This document shows, piece by piece, positions 5,948 to 12,849 of a stretch of 23,084 bases of DNA. The DNA comes from an uncultured Fibrobacter sp. (GTDB lineage Bacteria; Fibrobacterota; Fibrobacteria; Fibrobacterales; Fibrobacteraceae). Within the stretch, counting starts at the first letter, position 1; every line of letters starts with the position of its first letter. Where the stretch lies: NCBI RefSeq assembly GCF_937877005.1, contig NZ_CALEFV010000320.1, positions 1-23,084 of the forward strand, written 5' to 3'. The position numbers were made by a program, and so were the translations under genes. The notes beneath the pieces were generated by a model. That model was not told the origin of the DNA and ran no database searches. It saw nothing but the letters and a program-made list of their open reading frames with translations.

Positions 5948-8116
5948 ATGGCCCCATTGTTTCTACTAGTCGCATTCCTCGTACCTGCCGCTTTTGCGCA
6001 GGACGTGTTCATTACCGTCGACCAGTTCGGGTACCGCCCCGACGCAAAGAAGGTCGCCGTGTTGCGTAGCCCCGAGGTGGGTTACGACGCCGCGCTCTCG
6101 TACACTCCGGGCAGCGTGATGGAAGTCGTGGACAGCGCGACGGCGAAGGTTGTGTTTTCCGGTGCGCCAGTCGCCTTCCAGGAAGGCGCAATCGATACCG
6201 CCTCGGGCGATAAAGTCTGGTGGTTTGACTTCTCGCAGCTCAATACGCCGGGTACTTACTTTATCCGTGACAAGGCGGATAACCTGAAACAGTCTTTCTA
6301 CTTCCGCATCCGGGACGACGTGTACAACGATATCTTGAAGGCGGCGATGCGCATGATGTTCTACCAGCGCGTAGGCATGGCGAAAGAGGAAAAGTATGCG
6401 GGCAAGGACTGGGCCGATGCCATGAACCACGCGCAGGACAAGGCGGCCCGTCTGTTTACCGACAGCACGAATGCCGCGACGGAACGTGACGTGAGCGGTG
6501 GGTGGTTCGATGCGGGCGACTTCAACAAGTACACCATCTGGAACGGCAACTACATCGAGACGCTTCTGCGCGCCTACATGGACGTGCCATGTGCATTTAC
6601 CGACGACTACAACATTCCCGAATCGGGCAACGGGATTCCCGATGTCCTCGACGAGGTGAAATGGGGTATGGATCACCTGCTCCGCATGCAGAACGAGGAC
6701 GGCTCGGTGCTCTCGGTGGTTGACGAGGACCACGTATCGCCCCCTTCGGCGGCGACGGGCCGCAGTTACTACGGCGCTCCCAACGCGATGTCTGCCTACT
6801 CTGCGGCGAAGGCGTTCGCGCTCGGTTCCATAGTTGCACAAAAGCGCGGGAACACCGAATACGCGACGACGCTCAAGGATGCCGCCCAGCGTGCCTACAA
6901 GTGGGCCGAGGCTCGTCCCGATTCCATGTTCTACAACAACAAGGCGGAATACGGCACCAAGGACCTTGCGGCGGGCCAGCAGGAAATCGATACCAACTAC
7001 ACGACGGGTGCACGCTTCGCGGTGAAGGTGGCTTCGGACTTTGCGATGTACGAACTCACCGGCGACGCGAAATACCTCGGGCGTTTCGAGGCGACTCCCG
7101 ATAGCCTGCCCCTGATGCGGCAGTACGGCAGCTGGGCGCTCGACCAGTACCGCATTGCGCACGACTTGCTCTACCTGCAGTACCTGGGCTACAAGGATGC
7201 GGATGCCGAAGTGAAGGGAATCGTGCAGGAACGCTTCGTCTCGATTTTTGGACAAAGTAAGTATATTGCGGCGGGCCTGGGACATGACGGCTACCGCTCC
7301 TACATCCGCGACTACAACTGGGGTTCCAATTCGCACAAGGCTTCGAGCGGGCTCCTGTTCGACCTGATGGCGGGTAGCGACGGCGCGACCTCTGCAGAAG
7401 CGGGCGCATGGCACGATGCCGCGGAAGATTACCTGCACTACCTGCACGGCGTGAACCCGTTCGGCATGGTGTATCTCTCGAACATGGGCGGCTACGGTGC
7501 AGGCAAGAGCGTCACGAAGTTCTATCACGGGTGGTTTACGGGCGATAACCCCGCTCCGGGCTACGTGACGGGCGGTGCGAACTCCCGCTATGCGTGGGCG
7601 GCCTGCTGCAAGGAGTACGATGCCAACAACTCTGCGAAGGGTTGCGGGAGTGCCGCGAACAATGCGCTCTGCTATGCGGTATCGCTCCCGGTCGGGGAAC
7701 CGCACGCGAAGATGTACGCGGATATCAACGAGGGCTGGCCCATCGATTCCTGGGAACTCACGGAACCCTCTCTCGGGTACCAGACGGCGTATATCCGGCT
7801 CATCTCGCGGTTCGTGAAGCAGAAGGGCGTGGATATCGGGGAAAAGTTCGGGAGTGACTCGGCGGATGCCGTGAAGCCTGTCGCCGCGCCGGCACAGGAT
7901 CTGAACTTTACGCTCGCGGGTGAACGCCTTGAGGTCGTAAGCTCGGGCGATATCCGTGAAATCCGCCTATTCGACGTGAACAATCGCGAAACCCTGCGCT
8001 GGAACGGCAATGCCCGCCGCGTTTCGCTGGATATCTCTGCCCTGAAGCCGGGAGTATATGCCGTGAGGGCGGTTTCGGGCGCAAAAACGGTGACTCGCCT
8101 GGTGCTCAGGCGGTAG
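5948..8116 (+). CDS. Secreted GH9 cellulase (endoglucanase) with N-terminal Ig-like domain and sorting-type tail
   Basis: A 722-residue secreted glycoside hydrolase family 9 enzyme, expected to cut beta-1,4-glucan. The signal peptide MAPLFLLVAFLVPAAFA is cleaved before QDV. An Ig-like N-terminal domain (about 19-120, starting VFITVDQFGYRP) is typical of one GH9 subgroup. The (alpha/alpha)6 catalytic domain spans about 125-625. GGWFDAGDFNKY contains Asp188 and Asp191, the catalytic-base pair. YLHGVNPFGMVYLSN (498-512) and GWFTGDN (528-534) are substrate-cleft motifs. SWELTEPSLGYQ (601-612) holds the likely acid Glu603 or Glu606. No CBM is seen. Residues about 650-722 form a tail with IRLFDVNNRE, LKPGVYAVRAV and a final RLVLRR, like the xylanase tail and type IX sorting domains. 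The codons are very G/C-rich. ATG 5948 is chosen because it begins the signal peptide; it lacks a Shine-Dalgarno site. Confidence 0.94.
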   Translation: MAPLFLLVAFLVPAAFAQDVFITVDQFGYRPDAKKVAVLRSPEVGYDAALSYTPGSVMEVVDSATAKVVFSGAPVAFQEGAIDTASGDKVWWFDFSQLNTPGTYFIRDKADNLKQSFYFRIRDDVYNDILKAAMRMMFYQRVGMAKEEKYAGKDWADAMNHAQDKAARLFTDSTNAATERDVSGGWFDAGDFNKYTIWNGNYIETLLRAYMDVPCAFTDDYNIPESGNGIPDVLDEVKWGMDHLLRMQNEDGSVLSVVDEDHVSPPSAATGRSYYGAPNAMSAYSAAKAFALGSIVAQKRGNTEYATTLKDAAQRAYKWAEARPDSMFYNNKAEYGTKDLAAGQQEIDTNYTTGARFAVKVASDFAMYELTGDAKYLGRFEATPDSLPLMRQYGSWALDQYRIAHDLLYLQYLGYKDADAEVKGIVQERFVSIFGQSKYIAAGLGHDGYRSYIRDYNWGSNSHKASSGLLFDLMAGSDGATSAEAGAWHDAAEDYLHYLHGVNPFGMVYLSNMGGYGAGKSVTKFYHGWFTGDNPAPGYVTGGANSRYAWAACCKEYDANNSAKGCGSAANNALCYAVSLPVGEPHAKMYADINEGWPIDSWELTEPSLGYQTAYIRLISRFVKQKGVDIGEKFGSDSADAVKPVAAPAQDLNFTLAGERLEVVSSGDIREIRLFDVNNRETLRWNGNARRVSLDISALKPGVYAVRAVSGAKTVTRLVLRR

Positions 8117-8132
8117 CCGCACTGAAATATTG

Positions 8133-8140
8133 TATCTTTA
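8133..8140 (+). promoter_or_regulatory. Possible -10 element of the GGGPS-family gene
   Basis: TATCTTTA begins 16 nt after the GH9 stop codon and 44 nt before the ATG at 8177. It is identical to the octamer upstream of the xylanase gene. No clear -35; read-through from the GH9 gene remains possible because no terminator separates them. Confidence 0.4.
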
Positions 8141-8176
8141 AGGGACGTGTTCCGCTTGTGAACGAAGGAATTGATT

Positions 8177-8932
8177 ATGAAACCTGGTAAGACCGAACTT
8201 CGCCTGAACGCAGAAATCGAGAAACGCGGTGCGCTTTTTGCCGTGCTGTTGGATCCCGATACCTCTGACGAGGCCGCCTTTGTGAAGGCGGGCGCGATGG
8301 CTGCCGAAAACGGCGCTGATCTCTTGCTGGTAGGCGGGTCTTACCTGGGCAACTTCACGCTCCCGAAGCAGGTGGCTGCCCTCAAGGCCAACGTGGACTT
8401 GCCGGTAGTCCTTTTCCCGGGTGGCGCCTCTCAGGTGGTGCCTGGTTTTGACGCGATGCTTTTTATGACGCTTGTGAGCGGCCGAAATCCGAATTACCTG
8501 ATTGACGAACAGGTGCGCGGTGGTGCCCTGGTGCGTGCCTTGAACATGGAAGCGATTCCGACGGCATACCAGTTGATTAACAGCGGCAAGCGTACCACGG
8601 TGGAATACATCAGTGGCACCATGCCGGTGCCTGCGAACAAGCCGAAACTCAGCATGGTGAACTCCATTGCTGCAGAACTCATGGGCATGCGCTACGTGTA
8701 TCTGGAAGCGGGCAGCGGCGCAGAAGAACCCGTGCCGGTAGAACACATCGCCTATACCCGCAAGGCGACCGAGATGACCATCATTACTGGCGGTGGAATC
8801 AAGGATCCGCAGACTGCAGCGGTCCGCGTGGCTGCCGGCGCGAACATCATCGTGACCGGAACCCTCTGGGAAAAGGTCGAAGACCCGGCACTGCTCAAGG
8901 AATTTGCCGCCGCAATCCATGTGAAGGGCTAA
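8177..8932 (+). CDS. Geranylgeranylglyceryl phosphate synthase family protein (GGGPS/PcrB)
   Basis: A 251-residue TIM-barrel prenyltransferase. In archaea the family joins geranylgeranyl diphosphate to sn-glycerol-1-phosphate through an ether bond, and bacterial members use various prenyl chains. Landmarks are FAVLLDPD (21-28, Mg-binding Asp region), DLLLVGGS (about 48-55), LPVVLFPGG (about 77-85), YLEAGSGAEEPVP (about 176-188) and ITGGGIKDP followed by AGANIIVTGTLWEK for the phosphate pocket. The length suits the group II type seen in some archaea and in Bacteroidetes-related bacteria. Start ATG 8177 has AAGGAA 6 nt upstream; the TTG 6 nt earlier is too close to it. The family is clear. Whether it makes an ether lipid here, and with which prenyl donor, cannot be told. 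Confidence 0.9.
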   Translation: MKPGKTELRLNAEIEKRGALFAVLLDPDTSDEAAFVKAGAMAAENGADLLLVGGSYLGNFTLPKQVAALKANVDLPVVLFPGGASQVVPGFDAMLFMTLVSGRNPNYLIDEQVRGGALVRALNMEAIPTAYQLINSGKRTTVEYISGTMPVPANKPKLSMVNSIAAELMGMRYVYLEAGSGAEEPVPVEHIAYTRKATEMTIITGGGIKDPQTAAVRVAAGANIIVTGTLWEKVEDPALLKEFAAAIHVKG

Positions 8933-9091
8933 AAAATTCGCATAGGTGCGTTGTAAAACTCCTCGCGTATCTTTGTACGCCATGTCGTTTCACGCCTGCT
9001 TCTGCTCGTTTTTGCAAAACTTCGTTTTTGAGCCTTTGCCTTGCGCTGATTGAATAGACGCTTCTCTTTTGAATTCTTGTAGTTGAAAGTC
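8933..9091. other. Intergenic stretch with no recognisable gene
   Basis: Between the GGGPS-family stop codon and the terminator at 9092 I find no start with a ribosome site, no RNA gene and no repeat shared with the rest of the window. It is rich in short T runs and CG-containing words, and could be a decayed repeat or a long 3' region. Confidence 0.5.
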
Positions 9092-9122
9092 ATTCCGAAC
9101 TCGTTTCGGAATCAGCTTTTTT
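9092..9122 (+). terminator. Intrinsic terminator before the ABC/PilT-like operon
   Basis: The stem ATTCCGAA (9092-9099) with TTCGGAAT (9105-9112) has a CTCGT loop; CAGC and six Ts (9117-9122) follow. It lies 160 nt after the preceding stop codon and separates the next operon. Confidence 0.7.
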
Positions 9123-9169
9123 ATAGGCTTTTTTGGAACGCGGCTTTTCCTTTACTCAAATATTTGTGT

Positions 9170-9204
9170 ATTTTTCTTTAAAAGAAAAATGCACCGAAAG
9201 GTGC
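9170..9204 (+). promoter_or_regulatory. Two adjacent inverted repeats in the operon leader
   Basis: First, a perfect 10-1-10 A/T inverted repeat (9170-9179 with 9181-9190, centre A9180). Immediately after it comes GCACC-GAAA-GGTGC (9191-9204), a 5-bp stem with a GNRA-type tetraloop, followed by GGTTTT. Both lie just upstream of the GAGG ribosome site (9211-9214). They could form an attenuator-like or translation-controlling structure, or the A/T palindrome could be an operator. The role is inferred. Confidence 0.45.
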
Positions 9205-9219
9205 GGTTTTGAGGTATCT

Positions 9220-9498
9220 ATGCGAAAACTTGTTGTCGTGACTTATGTACTTCGTGCACTGGGCTTTGTTCTTGTGCTTTTGATGCTTTTTGGACATAGC
9301 CTTGTCCTGAATATATTCCCGGGGCTGGAAGGTCATTCTATTAATCCGATTTTCTATTCGGGCATTGCGTGCTATGCGCTTGGTGCCGTGATTTATTTCT
9401 TTATCAACAAGAAAGCAAAGGAAGAACGGCGCCAACGCGAAATCGAGGAGGCCCAGACTCGGGCCTTTGGCAAGAATTCTGATGACCGGGACAACTGA
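9220..9498 (+). CDS. Small two-helix membrane protein, first gene of ABC/PilT-like operon
   Basis: A 92-residue protein I do not recognise. It has two hydrophobic helices, about residues 5-31 (VVVTYVLRALGFVLVLLML) and 43-62, joined by a loop (NIFPGLEGHSINP). A strongly charged tail (KKAKEERRQREIEEAQTR) then looks helical and is probably cytoplasmic by the positive-inside rule. ATG 9220 is chosen because GAGG (9211-9214) lies 5 nt before it; the frame stays open upstream to 9133 but crosses the hairpins. The ABC ATPase gene starts 11 nt after its stop, so it is probably cotranscribed and may be a small partner of the transporter. Confidence 0.75.
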   Translation: MRKLVVVTYVLRALGFVLVLLMLFGHSLVLNIFPGLEGHSINPIFYSGIACYALGAVIYFFINKKAKEERRQREIEEAQTRAFGKNSDDRDN

Positions 9499-9509
9499 AT
9501 GGATGATTT

Positions 9510-10421
9510 ATGATCAAGATTGAACATTTACATAAGACATACCATAGCGGTTTTCTGATGAAACCGAAGCTTGCACTCAAGGATGTAAGCTTTAACGTGG
9601 AACAAGGTCAGGTATATGGTTTTATCGGACCGAACGGTGCAGGCAAGTCTACGACCATTAAGGTCTTGACCGGTCTTCTGAATTTTGATTCGGGCAAGGT
9701 CCTTGTGAACGGAATTTCTCCGCGCGATGTCAAGAGCCGTAAATATATCGGGTATACTCCTGAGCAGCCCTACTTCTATGATTACCTGACGGGTCGCGAG
9801 TTGCTTCAGTTTTACGGCAAGCTAGTTGGACTTTCGGGTGCGGAGCTGAATAAGCGTGTCGACTGGTCGTTGGACCTGTTGCATGCGAACAAGGACTGGA
9901 TTGACCGTCGCTTGCGTTCGTATTCCAAGGGCATGATGCAGCGCGTTGGTATTGCTCAGGCAATTCTAGGTAAGCCCAAACTGCTGATTCTCGATGAACC
10001 GATGAGCGGACTGGACCCAATGGGCCGTCGCGATGTGCGTGAAGCCATTATGGAACTTAACCGTACGGGTGTCACTATTTTTTATTCGAGCCACTTGCTG
10101 AGTGATGTAGAATCGATCAGCCATAAGGTGGCGATGATAGTGGACGGCAAAATCGTGCGCGAAGGAACCGTCGACGAGATTACGGAATCTTGCGGCGTGG
10201 AATACCATGTGCGTACCCGCGAAGCGATTCCGCTGGCAGAACTGCCCGAGGGGGTTACCCCCGCCGGTCACCCGCAGGAATGTGTATGTGCAGACGATGC
10301 CGCTCGTGACCGTCTATTGCATTACTGTTTGGATAAGGGCATTGCTGTGGAACGTATGGAACACAAGCGCCCGAGTCTCGAAGACATTTTGACAGAGGAG
10401 ATTGCCCGTGCAGACGCTTAA
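9510..10421 (+). CDS. ABC transporter ATP-binding protein
   Basis: A 303-residue cytoplasmic ATPase that powers an ABC-2 type transporter. Walker A is GPNGAGKST with Lys46. The Q-loop Gln86 is in TPEQPYF, the signature region is YSKGMMQR (138-145), Walker B is LLILDEP with Asp162 and Glu163, and the switch His195 is in SSHLLSD. All catalytic motifs are intact. Residues about 215-303 form a C-terminal extension of the kind seen in CcmA/NosF/DrrA-type subunits. ATG 9510 follows GGATGA by a short spacer. The end overlaps the permease gene by 14 nt, a sign of translational coupling. It most resembles ATPases of exporters of the NosF or GldA kind; the substrate is unknown. Confidence 0.93.
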   Translation: MIKIEHLHKTYHSGFLMKPKLALKDVSFNVEQGQVYGFIGPNGAGKSTTIKVLTGLLNFDSGKVLVNGISPRDVKSRKYIGYTPEQPYFYDYLTGRELLQFYGKLVGLSGAELNKRVDWSLDLLHANKDWIDRRLRSYSKGMMQRVGIAQAILGKPKLLILDEPMSGLDPMGRRDVREAIMELNRTGVTIFYSSHLLSDVESISHKVAMIVDGKIVREGTVDEITESCGVEYHVRTREAIPLAELPEGVTPAGHPQECVCADDAARDRLLHYCLDKGIAVERMEHKRPSLEDILTEEIARADA

Positions 10422-11211
10422 GCATATTGGCATTATTGCCCTCAATACTTTCCGTGAATCCATTCGCGACAAGATTCTTTACAACATCGGATTCTTGGCG
10501 ATAGCTCTTACGCTGTTTAGTATTGTGCTTGGAGAATGGTCCGTGTTTGACCGGTCCTATGTCATCAAGTCGACGACGCTGTCAGTGATGAGCCTATCGG
10601 GACTCCTGATTTCGATCTTTGTGGGTATCAGTCTGGTGCAGAAGGAAATTCAGCGGCGCACGGTTCTCACACTCTTGTCCAAACCGATTAGCCGTGTGGC
10701 CTTTATCGTGGGCAAGTATTTTGGATTGCTTGCGGTCGTGGCGGTGCATTTGGTACTTCTCACGCTAATCTATTACGCAATTCTTTTCGTGACGGGATCG
10801 GACCCGACGCTCAGCCTGCTTACGGCTATTTACCTGATTTTCTGTGAGATGGCGGTGGTCATTGCCGTTGCGCTCCTGTTTAGCAGCTTCAGCAGTACGG
10901 TGCTTAGCGCTCTGTTTACTTTGGGTGTTTACTTTGCGGGTCACTTGAGTGATCAGCTCCTGGAACAGGTCCGCTTTGCAAGCCGTATGGGAGAAATGGG
11001 CGATGCGTCTACGGCTCTTTTCGAAAAAATGGCCATTGTGATTCATGCAGTCTTTCCTGGACTCTATCGTTATAATGTGACAAGCTACGTTGTCCATGGT
11101 TTGGCGCTTCCGGACTTGTATCTGTTCTGGAATACTGTTTATGCAATCGGTTATGTGGGTGTATTCCTTGCGATTGCTAGCTGGTGGTTTAGCCGGAGGG
11201 ATTTCCTATGA
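10408..11211 (+). CDS. ABC-2 type transporter permease
   Basis: A 267-residue inner-membrane protein with about six hydrophobic segments (roughly residues 22-43, 58-77, 98-126, 135-160, 163-180 and 238-262). Two stretches are typical of NosY-like ABC-2 permeases: NTFRESIRDKILY near the N-terminus, and EIQRRTVLTLLSKPISR before a transmembrane segment, the probable coupling element to the ATPase. GTG 10408 is preferred because GAGGAG (10395-10400) lies 7 nt upstream; the in-frame TTG at 10402 is too close. The gene overlaps the ATPase upstream by 14 nt and the PilT-like gene downstream by 4 nt (ATGA). With one permease and one ATPase gene, it probably acts as a homodimer with two ATPase copies. 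The transported molecule is unknown. Confidence 0.88.
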   Translation: MQTLKHIGIIALNTFRESIRDKILYNIGFLAIALTLFSIVLGEWSVFDRSYVIKSTTLSVMSLSGLLISIFVGISLVQKEIQRRTVLTLLSKPISRVAFIVGKYFGLLAVVAVHLVLLTLIYYAILFVTGSDPTLSLLTAIYLIFCEMAVVIAVALLFSSFSSTVLSALFTLGVYFAGHLSDQLLEQVRFASRMGEMGDASTALFEKMAIVIHAVFPGLYRYNVTSYVVHGLALPDLYLFWNTVYAIGYVGVFLAIASWWFSRRDFL

Positions 11212-12839
11212 GAAACCAGTACATGGCAAAAGTCCTTGTGCATAACAAGGTCGTGACGGAAGCTCAGATTAAGGCGCACTGGTCCGAGATAACGGACAAG
11301 AAAGATATTGGTCAGGTCCTTGTGGATGCAGGTGTTTTGCAGCCTCCGATGTATATCAAGGTTCTTGCTTTTGTCAAGCAGATCGAAGCGAAAGCTGCCG
11401 CAGAAGCTGATGGTAAGGCTCCGGCAACCAGTGCCCCGGCGTCTGTTGCCAGTGCATCTACAAAACCGGCTGCATCGCAGACAGCTCGTTTTGAAGCGCC
11501 TCCGGCCTCAGCCCCCTCTGTAGCGCCTGCCCCTCAGCCGGCTGCTGAACAGGAAGGCTTGCATATCGAAGGCAATAGCCTTTATGGCGAGGTTTCCACT
11601 TCAAATATGGAAGTGGAATCCGTAGCGGGGCTTGAATCGACAAGTATCAGTACGGTGCAGGTCCAGGCAGAAGCCGAAGCGGAAACTTCCGAAGAAGAAA
11701 CCGAGAAGTTGCCTAGTCGCTTTGCCATTTTAACTGGAGAAGGTACTCCGGTAGAAGCTCCTGAAACGATTCGGCCCATGACGAATATGGCGCAGCTGAT
11801 TGCCTTTGCCCGCAAGTTCAATGCGACGGATATTTACCTGTATGCGGGGCGTCCTGTGGTGATGCGACAGTCGGGAGCTCTCTTTGTGGCGTCGGAACAG
11901 CCTCTAGATTTGTCTCGCATTAATGAACGCCTGGACGAGGCGTCGAAAGGATTCTCGGATGGCTATAAGATTGTTGTCGGGAAGAACTTCAGCAAGACAA
12001 TAGGTCTTGCCGGTGTCGGTCGTGCCCGTATGACCGTAACCTGGAATGGAACCAATCCGAGTATCGCAATTCGCGTGATTCCGCAGGAATCTACGACGCT
12101 TGAAAATCTCTACTTGCCGGCTTTCTGCAATCAGTTTGCCGAACTCAATAGCGGTCTGATTCTTGTGGCAGGGCCTGCGGCTAGCGGTCGTTCGACAACG
12201 ATGGCGACATTTGCCGAGACGATAGCGGCGAATCGCGATGTGTACATACAGACTATCGAAAAGCCGATTGAACGCCTGCTGCAGAATCCCCGCGGAGCAA
12301 TCGCTCAACGTGAAGTGGGACTTCATGTGCGTACGGGAATCGAGGGCATTGAACTTGCCATGCAGAGCGGGGCAGATGTCATTGTGTTCGATCATCTAGA
12401 AAATATGGACGAACTGTCGATGCTGCTGCGTGCTTCGAATTCGGGCGCTCTCGTGTTCGCTTCTGCGGTTGGAAACAATGTGCATGCGCTTCTATCCCGC
12501 TTGATTTCTTCCGTGTCGGAACAAAACCGTACGGCCTTTGCGAATTCCCTTGCGGAGCAACTGAAGGGAATTATCGTTCAGCACTTGATTCCCATTGTAC
12601 AGAATCAGGGGCAGGTGCTTGCTGTAGAGGCGACCAAGATGACCTCGACCATGGCGAACATGTTGCGTCGCGGCGAGATAGCCCAGTTGGCTGCCGCTAT
12701 AAGTAGTCAGGGAAGTCAGGGAATTTCCTTGGATGACTCTCTGCAGAAGTGTGTCGAATCGGGTTACATTGACGGGGCCGAAGCGTGGATGCGCGCTGTC
12801 GATGGCCGTCGCTTTGCTTCTTACCGTCCGGCAAATTGA
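11208..12839 (+). CDS. PilT-like secretion ATPase homologue with degenerate catalytic motifs
   Basis: A 543-residue protein. Residues 1-60 form a small N-terminal module (DIGQVLVDAGVL resembles the N-terminal regions of GspE/PilB). Residues 61-190 are an Ala/Pro/Glu-rich flexible linker. Residues 191-543 align with the pilus-retraction ATPase PilT: QLIAFARKFNATDIYLYAGRP, then RecA-like motifs QTIEKPIE (usually EDPIE), QREVG, and the final region with SGYIDGAEA. Key residues have changed. Walker A reads GPAASGRST with Arg328 in place of Lys. The PilT sequence DVILVGE becomes DVIVFDH, so the catalytic Glu is His396. The His-box histidine is absent (FASAVGNN). ATP hydrolysis is therefore doubtful. 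It is probably a structural or regulatory partner of the next gene product. GGAGG precedes ATG 11208, which overlaps the permease stop. Confidence 0.82.
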   Translation: MRNQYMAKVLVHNKVVTEAQIKAHWSEITDKKDIGQVLVDAGVLQPPMYIKVLAFVKQIEAKAAAEADGKAPATSAPASVASASTKPAASQTARFEAPPASAPSVAPAPQPAAEQEGLHIEGNSLYGEVSTSNMEVESVAGLESTSISTVQVQAEAEAETSEEETEKLPSRFAILTGEGTPVEAPETIRPMTNMAQLIAFARKFNATDIYLYAGRPVVMRQSGALFVASEQPLDLSRINERLDEASKGFSDGYKIVVGKNFSKTIGLAGVGRARMTVTWNGTNPSIAIRVIPQESTTLENLYLPAFCNQFAELNSGLILVAGPAASGRSTTMATFAETIAANRDVYIQTIEKPIERLLQNPRGAIAQREVGLHVRTGIEGIELAMQSGADVIVFDHLENMDELSMLLRASNSGALVFASAVGNNVHALLSRLISSVSEQNRTAFANSLAEQLKGIIVQHLIPIVQNQGQVLAVEATKMTSTMANMLRRGEIAQLAAAISSQGSQGISLDDSLQKCVESGYIDGAEAWMRAVDGRRFASYRPAN

Positions 12840-12849
12840 GGAGACCGCT

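Noticed and set aside
5966..7705. Long open frame (579 codons) on the minus strand opposite the GH9 gene
   Set aside because: It is a by-product of the G/C-rich codon pattern of the cellulase. The translation is Arg/Val/His-rich with no family motif and the plus strand clearly encodes GH9.
8138..8983. 281-codon open frame antisense to the GGGPS-family gene
   Set aside because: It mirrors the codon structure of the synthase and shows no recognisable protein features.
8933..9091. Small RNA or tRNA gene in the gap after the GGGPS-family gene
   Set aside because: No cloverleaf, CCA end or stable structured core could be found by eye apart from the terminator that follows.
12733..12849. Upstream extension of the second PilT-like gene
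   Set aside because: It overlaps the end of the first PilT-like gene in another frame; ATG 12850 has a perfect GAGGAG and starts the conserved region.
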